From Flavivirga jejuensis (GTDB lineage: Bacteria; Bacteroidota; Bacteroidia; Flavobacteriales; Flavobacteriaceae), in the NCBI RefSeq assembly GCF_030540765.1, contig NZ_JAUOEL010000002.1, positions 881,835 through 933,891 on the forward strand: 52,057 bases of DNA, in the 5' to 3' direction. The stretch's first letter is position 1; each line of letters opens with the position of its first letter. The translations under genes were made by a program, and so were the position numbers. Positions 7,300-14,148 of this stretch are shown here, piece by piece. Under the pieces are notes generated by a model. The model was not told the origin of the DNA. It saw only the letters and a program-made list of their open reading frames with translations, and did no database searches.

Positions 7300-8364
7300 T
7301 CAATAATTGCTTACGGTTTTACTTCTCTTTTGCTCAAACCGCTCCAACAAGTTACCTATGTCCTCGCTTATTTTACTCTCTACTACCCTCGCATAGATTT
7401 GTGTAGTGGATAGCTTGGTATGTCCCAAAAGTTTGGATACCGTTTCAATAGGAACTCCATTGGACAGCATTACCGTTGTGGCAAATGTATGTCTGGCAAC
7501 ATGAAACGAAATGGTTTTATGGATACCACAAGACTCCATTATTTCTTTTAAATACGTATTTACTTTTTGGTTAGAGCTTAGGGGCAACAACCTGTCTTTG
7601 ACAATCATTTCTTGGGATGTCCTATATTTTTCAATAATTGACCATGCTTTGGGCAATATGGGCACTTTTACCGATTCATCCGTCTTTTCTCTTTTGGTAT
7701 ATATCCAGTAGTTGTTATCTATCCCTTTAACGATGTTCTTTTCTGTAAGTTCCTTGACATCTATATAAGATAACCCTGTGTAACAGGAAAAAATAAAACA
7801 ATCTTTTACTCGTTGTAAGCGTTCACTCCTAAAGTGAGTTTCCTCCAATAGTTTTAGTTCTCTCTCATTTAAATAGACCCTATCGTATTTCTTGAATTTT
7901 AGCTGGAATTGATTAAATGGTTTTTTGTTCATCCATTCCAGTTTAACAGCTAGGTTTGCCATTTTCTTTAAACGTTCCAGATGTTTCATCACTCCGTTAT
8001 TTCCAAGAACAAGCTCCTTTTGAGAGTTTTTGTAGTTTCTTAAATAATGTTCAAAATCTGTAATAAACCTAAGGTTCAATTGTTTTAGGAAGACATCGTT
8101 TACCTTTCTTTTTTTCTGTAAAAACCGTTCTAGATACCTTTCTGTGGTGTAATAGTTCTTCATGGTTCCCGCTTTAAGCACATGAATCATATTATTGTTA
8201 TGATAGGCTATTAAATCCTTTAGTGTTTTACTGTTCTCATCTTCCCCTAGGTATCGGGACTTAATGGCATCGGAAGTTATTATTTTATCCTCTTCTAATA
8301 GCTGTTTATGGCATTGGAGTAGTTTGCCATACACTTGGTCTAAATAGGCATTTAGGACTCTCAT
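7300..8364 (-). CDS. Tyrosine-type site-specific integrase, N-terminal arm domain apparently missing
   Basis: 354 residues. The core-binding (phage_int_SAM_5-like) domain is at about 45-150 and the catalytic domain at about 165-345. Catalytic residues seen are His288-x-x-Arg291 (HVARHTF), His315 (LLGHTKLS) and nucleophile Tyr324 (TQIYARV). The first catalytic Arg is replaced by Ser199 (YTGLSYIDV). IntDOT of CTnDOT has, as I recall it, the same exchange (Ser259) rescued by an Arg 26 residues on; here Arg225 stands exactly 26 residues after Ser199. Family members normally have about 60 more residues at the N-terminus. In this frame a TAA stands at about 30 bases upstream of the ATG, and a WQGK-like piece of the missing part appears in another frame, so the gene may be 5'-damaged. 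It lies 250 bases from tRNA-Pro, the likely insertion target. Confidence 0.88.
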   Translation of the reverse strand: MRVLNAYLDQVYGKLLQCHKQLLEEDKIITSDAIKSRYLGEDENSKTLKDLIAYHNNNMIHVLKAGTMKNYYTTERYLERFLQKKRKVNDVFLKQLNLRFITDFEHYLRNYKNSQKELVLGNNGVMKHLERLKKMANLAVKLEWMNKKPFNQFQLKFKKYDRVYLNERELKLLEETHFRSERLQRVKDCFIFSCYTGLSYIDVKELTEKNIVKGIDNNYWIYTKREKTDESVKVPILPKAWSIIEKYRTSQEMIVKDRLLPLSSNQKVNTYLKEIMESCGIHKTISFHVARHTFATTVMLSNGVPIETVSKLLGHTKLSTTQIYARVVESKISEDIGNLLERFEQKRSKTVSNY

Positions 8365-8480
8365 TTTCTCAGAATTTACCTTGCCATTTTACGTGATTTG
8401 TATTAAACAATAATTTGCAAAGACGAAAGTCAAATCACGCTTCAAAGCTCCATAAAGTTAGTGCATTTATGATTAAAAAC

Positions 8481-8500
8481 TGCACACCTATTTGCACACC
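8481..8500. repeat. Two TGCACACC direct repeats, candidate integrase arm sites
   Basis: TGCACACC occurs at 8481-8488 and 8493-8500, between the integrase start and the tRNA. Paired short direct repeats at this place are typical of recombinase arm-type binding sites. This is an inference from position only. Confidence 0.35.
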
Positions 8501-8556
8501 TTCTTATTGGTTTTATTTGGTATTATTTGGCATCAAAAAAAATGAGTAAAAACAAA

Positions 8557-8590
8557 AAAACACTGATAATCATACGATTAACAGTGTTTT
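8557..8590 (-). terminator. Rho-independent terminator after tRNA-Pro
   Basis: On the minus strand AAAACACTG (8590-8582) and CAGTGTTTT (8565-8557) form a 9-bp stem, followed by a run of T. It lies 24 bases past the tRNA 3' end. Confidence 0.75.
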
Positions 8591-8613
8591 GATAGTACCT
8601 ATTTCTAGGTTCG

Positions 8614-8688
8614 TCGGGATGACAGGATTTGAACCTGCGACCACACGACCCCCAGCCGTGTACGCTAACCGGACTGCGCCACATCCCG
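8614..8688 (-). tRNA. tRNA-Pro, anticodon GGG
   Basis: 75 bases fold as a cloverleaf. The acceptor CGGGATG/CATCCCG is perfect. The D arm is GCGC...GCGT and the T arm GCAGG TTCAAAT CCTGT. The anticodon stem CACGG/TCGTG encloses the loop CTGGGGG, which places GGG at positions 34-36. CCA is not encoded, as is usual in Bacteroidetes. It is transcribed in the same direction as trxB upstream, and its 3' end faces the integrase, which makes it the probable attachment site of the element to the left. I found no second copy of the tRNA 3' end in the window. Confidence 0.95.
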
Positions 8689-8705
8689 AATTAATTAAGG
8701 AAAAA

Positions 8706-8724
8706 GCCTAGCATAAAACTAGGC
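8706..8724 (-). terminator. Rho-independent terminator of trxB
   Basis: GCCTAG (8706-8711) and CTAGGC (8719-8724) form a 6-bp stem with a 7-base loop. On the minus strand it is followed by CTTTTT. It sits about 30 bases after the trxB stop. Confidence 0.75.
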
Positions 8725-8753
8725 AATTTAAATATTTTTGAGCTATTACAAAT

Positions 8754-9701
8754 CTACCCTTTTGCTGCTAAATAGCGTTCGGCATCAAGAGCTGCCATAC
8801 ATCCTGTTCCTGCTGCAGTAACTGCTTGTCTGTAAACATGATCTGCTGCATCTCCAGAAACGAAAACACCTTCAACATTCGTTTTAGATGTTCCAGGTAC
8901 ATTAATAATATACCCTGTTTCATCTAAATCTAAGAATCCTTTAAAGATATCTGTGTTAGGTTTGTGCCCAATAGCAACGAAAAACCCAGTAGCTGGAATT
9001 TCATGCTTTTCATTTGTTTTATTATTAAAAACTCTAACACCAGTAACTACTTGATCATCTCCTAAAACCTCATCAGTTTCTGTATTAAATAGTATTTCAA
9101 TATTTTCAGTGTCTTTAACTCTTTTAGCCATGATCTTAGATGCTCTAAATTCATCACGTCTCACTAACATAGTAACTTTAGAACATAACTTGGATAAATA
9201 ATGAGCTTCCTCACAAGCAGAATCCCCTGCTCCAACAATGACAACTTCTTGACCTCTATAAAAGAATCCATCACATACCGCGCAAGCAGACACACCGCCT
9301 CCTAGTTTTAAATATTTTTGCTCAGAATCTAGTCCTAAATATTTTGCAGATGCTCCCGTAGAAATTATTACAGTATCACAATGAATTTCTTTAGTATCAT
9401 TAACCCATACTTTATGAACATCACCAGAGAAATCAACTTTTGTAACCCAGCCATCTCGTACATCGGTATCAAAACGTTCTGCTTGTTTTTGTAATTCAAT
9501 CATCATTTCTGGTCCCGTAACACCTTCTGGATACCCTGGAAAATTCTCAACCTCGTTAGTTGTTGTTAGTTGACCTCCTGGTTGTGTCCCTTGATATAAA
9601 ACTGGCGACATATTAGCCCTAGCTGCATATATAGCTGCTGTATAACCAGCTGGCCCAGAACCTATAATTAAACATTTTATTTTTTCTATTGTATCAGACA
9701 T
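8754..9701 (-). CDS. trxB: Thioredoxin-disulfide reductase
   Basis: 315 residues, the usual length. The FAD-binding glycine motif GSGPAGYTAAIYAARA (about 13-28), the redox pair CAVCDG (about 135-140), the NADPH motif GAGDSACEEA (about 156-165) and the C-terminal FAD motif GDAADHVYRQAVTAAG are all present. It reduces thioredoxin with NADPH in the cytoplasm. It is a single gene: it has its own terminator downstream, and a possible -7 box TACTTTTG lies on the minus strand at 9733-9726, though I see no clean -33 partner. An ordinary core gene that marks the chromosomal side of the mobile element. Confidence 0.98.
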   Translation of the reverse strand: MSDTIEKIKCLIIGSGPAGYTAAIYAARANMSPVLYQGTQPGGQLTTTNEVENFPGYPEGVTGPEMMIELQKQAERFDTDVRDGWVTKVDFSGDVHKVWVNDTKEIHCDTVIISTGASAKYLGLDSEQKYLKLGGGVSACAVCDGFFYRGQEVVIVGAGDSACEEAHYLSKLCSKVTMLVRRDEFRASKIMAKRVKDTENIEILFNTETDEVLGDDQVVTGVRVFNNKTNEKHEIPATGFFVAIGHKPNTDIFKGFLDLDETGYIINVPGTSKTNVEGVFVSGDAADHVYRQAVTAAGTGCMAALDAERYLAAKG

Positions 9702-9733
9702 AATATTTGTAAAATTTAATCAAAACAAAAGTA

Positions 9734-10168
9734 GAATTTTTGATTCAAAACTTACATAGAAGTTATTAACAGTTTTTATAATTATATATCTAAAATCTAT
9801 AATGGTTTTATCTCTTGGTATGAGGCTCAATACATCTCTTCAATTTGGAACAAGTATTTGGACAGAAATGGTTGCAGATAACTTTATTGAACCAGTTGAT
9901 CAAATAAAAGATATAAAACCTCAAAGACCAGCCCTGAACCCAATAATAGGTATCGACCCAAGGGTCGGGGTATTAAACTTAGACTCTACTAAAAAACAGG
10001 ATTAGCCTACCATGGCAAAGGCGTGGTTCAACTTACAATTTTAAGTACCTTTTACAGACTTCTTAAAAATGGGGTTTCCAGACAGGCATTAAGCGTGGAC
10101 TAATAAACTCAAATTAAAAAGCATGCTTATTTCTACAGGTCATGCCTTTTTAGACATTATAAAACGTT
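9734..10168. other. Intergenic stretch without a convincing gene
   Basis: A 67-codon frame at 9802-10005 (+) has no recognisable domain and contains the short palindrome GACCCaaGGGTC (near 9958-9969), which also occurs at 50263-50274. An imperfect inverted repeat AAAAAGCATG...CATGCCTTTTT at about 10116-10151 lies just after the 10169 gene on the minus strand and could end that operon. Confidence 0.45.
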
Positions 10169-11065
10169 TTATGCTTTTGGAGTCACAACACCATCTGGAT
10201 TTTTATTAAGTTTCATTTTTACCAATACTTCATGTAGTGTTTCTGCGGCCAGCCCATGTAAAACCAGTCTATAAGCGGCGCTATAAGTAGTAACAGGCAC
10301 CATAGGGTGTTTATTATTAACTAATCCTAAATGACCAGGAGTACCTAAGATTTGTGAGGTATAAATCGCTATTGTTTCATCTAATTGTAATGAATTTGAA
10401 GCTCTTACAAAATCATTGGATGTTAAAAATAATTGATAAAAAGGCGTAAAAAGCTCAATGGCCGACCGTAGATCCAAAAAGTTTGTCCACTTATTAGGAA
10501 AACTAATATGGTCAAATTGATCTTCCGTAATCATATTTAAGTTGATTTTTTCGGGCGGGCTAATCGTTATATTTTTCTCCTTCAATTGGCTGTTTAAACG
10601 AATAACAAAATTGTATAGGTTCAAATCATGATTTAAAAACAAATCATCTTTTACATCTTCAAAATTTTTCGGTTTTAAAGGATTTCCTTTTACTTCTACA
10701 TTCGGAATATTACCTCCTATAAACTGCAAAATTTCTGTGCCGACATGAAAATGCCTAAATATAAGCAAGTTCGCATCTGGACTAACAAATCTTCTAAGCC
10801 CCCATGCTAAAATGCGGTGTAAGAACTTTGAAGAGTTGATAAGTTTCGGGAAGAAAAACTTGAATATATGAATAAAAAACATGGTCATCTTAGACCCGAA
10901 TTGAATTAATGGTAAAAAGTACTTCGCCGATTTTGAGGCGTTATCTTTCATCAACGCCAACTTTGTTGATTGATTAATAGGAATGCTATCGTCTAAAAAT
11001 AATGCCAACCAAGGATTAGGATCCCTTTCATCGTGCATTGACATGTCCATGTTTTCGTCTATCAT
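10169..11065 (-). CDS. Protein of unknown function, third gene of the KAS III/di-iron operon
   Basis: 298 residues, last gene of a three-gene operon, starting 9 bases after the fusion gene's stop. I do not recognise a family. It has no signal peptide. Two hydrophobic stretches (about 50-75, FLPLIQFGSKMTMFFIHIFKF) may touch the membrane. Histidines and acids are present (RHFHVGTEILQF near 105-115), but there is no standard metal motif. Its constant tight spacing to the condensing enzyme suggests a shared pathway step such as substrate presentation, membrane recruitment or a further tailoring reaction. That is inference only. Confidence 0.75.
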   Translation of the reverse strand: MIDENMDMSMHDERDPNPWLALFLDDSIPINQSTKLALMKDNASKSAKYFLPLIQFGSKMTMFFIHIFKFFFPKLINSSKFLHRILAWGLRRFVSPDANLLIFRHFHVGTEILQFIGGNIPNVEVKGNPLKPKNFEDVKDDLFLNHDLNLYNFVIRLNSQLKEKNITISPPEKINLNMITEDQFDHISFPNKWTNFLDLRSAIELFTPFYQLFLTSNDFVRASNSLQLDETIAIYTSQILGTPGHLGLVNNKHPMVPVTTYSAAYRLVLHGLAAETLHEVLVKMKLNKNPDGVVTPKA

Positions 11066-11074
11066 AATTTCAGT

Positions 11075-12919
11075 TTAATAATTTCCTAATTCTTCTAACT
11101 GCATTTTGTACAATTTGGCTGTAGTTTTAGCTGTTTTCACTATCTTTTTAGCGACTTCCATATTCATTTTAGGGTGGTTTAGTGCTTCTTCTAAGTTATG
11201 AAAATGGTTTTCATCGGCCACCCCATGATAGGTAAAAAAGGATACTTGATTGTCTTTCAGGTTTAATTGATCTTTAATCATGGCTCCCCAATAACCTGCT
11301 AAGCGTTTACCTATGCCTTCTATAATAAACATGGCGCCTAACAAATCGATAGGATTAGGTTTGCTCGCTTGTTGAAACATAAAAGAGGTTAACGCTATAC
11401 TACCTATGTTCTTTTCACCTGTTCTTATGGTGTCTATAGGTTCTCCTAAAGCCTCAAAATTCCTTTCTAGCATTTGATAGTCTTTATGCTCTGTTGCGGT
11501 ATGTTTTATGAATGCTGAGCGTAATTCAAATAGATCGATATCGATATTCGAAGCTGCACGAGAGATCCATTGAGATCCATCTATTACTTGTTGCCTAAGA
11601 TCTATCAATAATAATTTATAGTCTGAAACACTCAGTTTTCCATCATGGATTTTCGCTACAATAGGTACTTTAAGTAGTTCTGTTTCAAAGTCAATCCAGA
11701 TTTGAGCAAGGTTTCTAATTAACCATTCGGAGGTTTCATTTTTATTAATGATCAACTCTGGCGATTCAATTTTTCTTAAAGGATACCGCTTTGTGTTTAC
11801 ATTCCCTGTTACTGTGAGCTGCATATAGGATGTCACAAAACGACCACTTTCTGGTACCATACAAAGTATTTTATCATGCATCTTTAATTTCCCAGAATGC
11901 ATCAATTCATCTAACATTATAAAAATAGATGCTGCTCCTGTATTTCCTTTTGAAGTCAGGTTGCTAAACCATTTCTCGTCCGCAATTTCACCACCACCTT
12001 TTAGCATGAGCTCTTTTATTGGTTCTTTAAATACCTCGGAAGAGTAATGGCAGCATAACCAATCTATAGAATCTTTGTTAATTTTTCCTTGATCGATTAA
12101 ATCAAAATAGTGTGCTACTCCTGTTTTAATAACCTTATCTAACAGTCTTGTGTCTTGCTTTAAATTAATAGCACCTGCTTTAGATGCTTCTTCGTAACTT
12201 GGGTAATCTAACCAGGTTTTCTCGTTTTCATTTTTGTTATCTGTTTTTCCTGTATACATACAAACGGGAAATTCATTTGCATGAGATTTTATATCAATCC
12301 AATCAATTTTTAAGGAAATACCGTTTTCATTTTTCTTATTTTGAAGTACAAATGCACCAGCTCCATCAGATAGCATCCATCTTAAAAATTCGGCATCAAA
12401 TGGCAATGAATCTACTTTCTGAGCTTCAAAACGTGATGCTTTAAACATTCTACTAGCCAACTCACTTCCTACGCAAACGGCATTTTGTTTTTCATCACTT
12501 TTAATTTGAGAGTATGCATTTTTTAATGCCATTATTCCACTAGCACATACACTTTGAAAACTGGCAACTTCGCACCTATTAAAATCTAAACCTGCATGCA
12601 CCATACTGGCAAAACCAGGTATAGGTAAATCGCCTTGTGTTGTTCCTGTACATAGCAATTCAACATCGGTGCTTCTTAGACTACTTTTTTGCAATGCATC
12701 ATTTACTGCATGTACTGCCAATTGTGAATTTGAATGTGTTGTTTCTTGGTTCTGATTTATGGCATAGTGTCGCGTTTTAATACCATTTTGTTTTAATACA
12801 CGTTCTTTTGCTCGGCTATTTTCACCGTTTATTCGACCTAAGAAATCTTCCATTTCTTCATTAGAAACAGATTTGTTTGGCAAAAATGTACCCGAGCTTG
12901 TTATATAGACTTCGTTCAT
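11075..12919 (-). CDS. KAS III-type condensing enzyme fused to a heme-oxygenase-like di-iron oxidase-type domain
   Basis: 614 residues, nearly twice a normal KAS III (about 330-350). Residues 1-370 are a thiolase-fold KAS III/OleA-like domain with an intact triad: Cys125 (FQSVCASGIMAL), His291 (WLCCHYSSE) and Asn326 (SKGNTGAASI). After a linker (375-400), residues about 400-614 form an all-helical domain like TenA/heme-oxygenase-fold di-iron oxidases: IHDGKLSVSDYKLLLIDLRQ, then HTATEHKDYQ...LG, Glu534 (FIIEGIGKR) and His565-x3-Asp569-x2-His572 (HGVADENH). The last set has the spacing of the C-terminal metal ligands in SznF-type enzymes. The usual ExxH on the second helix reads E477-H-K-D480, so the site may be atypical. 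It starts 3 bases after the hydroxylase gene. Likely roles are carbon-carbon bond formation from acyl thioesters followed by an O2-dependent step; the product is unknown. Confidence 0.85.
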   Translation of the reverse strand: MNEVYITSSGTFLPNKSVSNEEMEDFLGRINGENSRAKERVLKQNGIKTRHYAINQNQETTHSNSQLAVHAVNDALQKSSLRSTDVELLCTGTTQGDLPIPGFASMVHAGLDFNRCEVASFQSVCASGIMALKNAYSQIKSDEKQNAVCVGSELASRMFKASRFEAQKVDSLPFDAEFLRWMLSDGAGAFVLQNKKNENGISLKIDWIDIKSHANEFPVCMYTGKTDNKNENEKTWLDYPSYEEASKAGAINLKQDTRLLDKVIKTGVAHYFDLIDQGKINKDSIDWLCCHYSSEVFKEPIKELMLKGGGEIADEKWFSNLTSKGNTGAASIFIMLDELMHSGKLKMHDKILCMVPESGRFVTSYMQLTVTGNVNTKRYPLRKIESPELIINKNETSEWLIRNLAQIWIDFETELLKVPIVAKIHDGKLSVSDYKLLLIDLRQQVIDGSQWISRAASNIDIDLFELRSAFIKHTATEHKDYQMLERNFEALGEPIDTIRTGEKNIGSIALTSFMFQQASKPNPIDLLGAMFIIEGIGKRLAGYWGAMIKDQLNLKDNQVSFFTYHGVADENHFHNLEEALNHPKMNMEVAKKIVKTAKTTAKLYKMQLEELGNY

Positions 12920-12922
12920 TTA

Positions 12923-13642
12923 TTATTTATTATGCTTGGAGAATAATTTATCCAAGAAGTTAAGAGAAAACCCATAGTTTCTTCTGCCTCTACTATGGTG
13001 TTCGTTATGATAGGTTCCAAAAAGCTTCCAACTAGTACCTTTCCCATTTCCGAATCGGTAATTGCAATGTCCTGCAAAATTCAATAGAATACTCACCAAT
13101 GGGTATATAGAGATCGCTACTATAGAAAAAGGAATAAACGGGACAATCGTTAATGGTATGGTACTTAACAACAAGGCTTCCAACCAATGAAAACTGTAAA
13201 CAGAATATACTGTTGAAATTCTAGATTTATGATGAATAAAATGAACATGCTTCATCATAAATTTTTGATGCATTATTCTATGTACTATATAAAAATGGAC
13301 TTCATTCCATAGTGTGAGTAAAATAACTCCTATTAATATATTAAGCCATGTATTTGGTAGTAGTTCTATTAAGTCAACCCTTATTAAATATACAATAGGT
13401 ATAATTGAAAACCCAAAAACAACTATCGATTTTATGGAGTGTTTTATTTCAAAAGTAATCTGTTCTTTAGAAACTTCTTTATCTTTAATTTTATTGAGTA
13501 GGTGTTTCCGTTCTAAAATTTTACAAACAGATAAAAACAAAAAACCTATTCCAAAATATAGAAATGCAAAGTACCCAAAAGTCAACCCATATAAAACAGT
13601 ATAGGAATAGTTAAATAAGATGTTTTCAATAAGGGACTCCAA
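12923..13642 (-). CDS. Sterol desaturase / fatty acid hydroxylase superfamily membrane di-iron enzyme
   Basis: 239 residues with several membrane segments (about 18-40, 72-88, 100-115, 158-190). The eight-histidine signature is present: His116-x4-His121 with His125 (HFYIVHRIMH), His134-x2-His137-His138 (HFIHHK), His192 (GHCNY) and His212-x2-His215-His216 (HNEHHSRGRRNYG). This superfamily uses a membrane di-iron centre and O2 to hydroxylate or desaturate lipid chains. It is the first gene of the operon that continues with the KAS III fusion. The substrate is probably a fatty acyl or ketone lipid made by that protein, rather than a sterol; this is inferred from context. Confidence 0.9.
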   Translation of the reverse strand: MESLIENILFNYSYTVLYGLTFGYFAFLYFGIGFLFLSVCKILERKHLLNKIKDKEVSKEQITFEIKHSIKSIVVFGFSIIPIVYLIRVDLIELLPNTWLNILIGVILLTLWNEVHFYIVHRIMHQKFMMKHVHFIHHKSRISTVYSVYSFHWLEALLLSTIPLTIVPFIPFSIVAISIYPLVSILLNFAGHCNYRFGNGKGTSWKLFGTYHNEHHSRGRRNYGFSLNFLDKLFSKHNK

Positions 13643-13818
13643 AGTAATTATCTTATTTTATAGTTATTCTTATCAACGGGAATCTTTCGCATTTACTATA
13701 TTTATAGTTCTGAGAATCTCGTATTTAATTTTTTCTCAGGCATTCCCCCAAATATACTTTAATTTAAAATAAGTTTTTGTACAGTCTTACTGGTTTACCA
13801 ACTATATACTTAACTAAG

Positions 13819-14091
13819 TCAAGTGATTTTTTCTAAATCTTGTCTTCCAATGATAGACATAATTTCAACAATATCGTTTTCAATTTTATAGTAAATATTA
13901 TCAGAACCACATGGGCACCGCCTATATCCAGTTTTTATAAAGCCAACAGCTTCAAAAACAAATGGTCTTTGAGATATAATATTACAATCTTCAAAAAAAG
14001 AATTAAAATATTTGTCAGCTTGTACTATTCCATTTTTTTTGACGCCATAATGATAAGCATTCAGGCTTATAAATTCGATATAAACATTAGT
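13819..14091 (-). pseudogene. ParE/RelE-type toxin remnant
   Basis: In a minus-strand frame without a start codon the DNA reads YHYGVKKNGIVQADKYFNSF, then ISQRPFVFEAV, GYRRCPCGSDNIYYKIE and IVEIMSIIGRQDLEKIT, ending with TGA at 13821-13819. This matches the C-terminal two thirds of ParE-family toxins (GYRR...YYxI...V.I..ILGRQD). A TAA at 14094-14092 closes the frame upstream and no ATG follows it before the homology starts, so the N-terminus is lost or frameshifted. No antitoxin gene is seen next to it. Confidence 0.65.
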
Positions 14092-14148
14092 TTATAAACT
14101 GATATGATATATTAAAATATAAAATAGCGTTAATAAGTTACTGGTATC

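Noticed and set aside
8614-8688. Second att copy of the tRNA 3' end elsewhere in the window
   Set aside because: I looked for repeats of GTCGGGATGACAGG in 1-8600 and found none, so the left element boundary is not placed.
9802-10005. 67-codon frame after trxB
   Set aside because: No family resemblance, contains a repeated GACCC/GGGTC palindrome, and has no promoter that I can see.
10169-13642. Aryl polyene or flexirubin gene cluster
   Set aside because: Such clusters carry several ketosynthases, acyl carrier proteins, dehydratases and ammonia lyase genes; none are here.
13840-14097. 85-codon plus-strand frame
   Set aside because: It is antisense to the ParE-like remnant, which carries the clear family signature.
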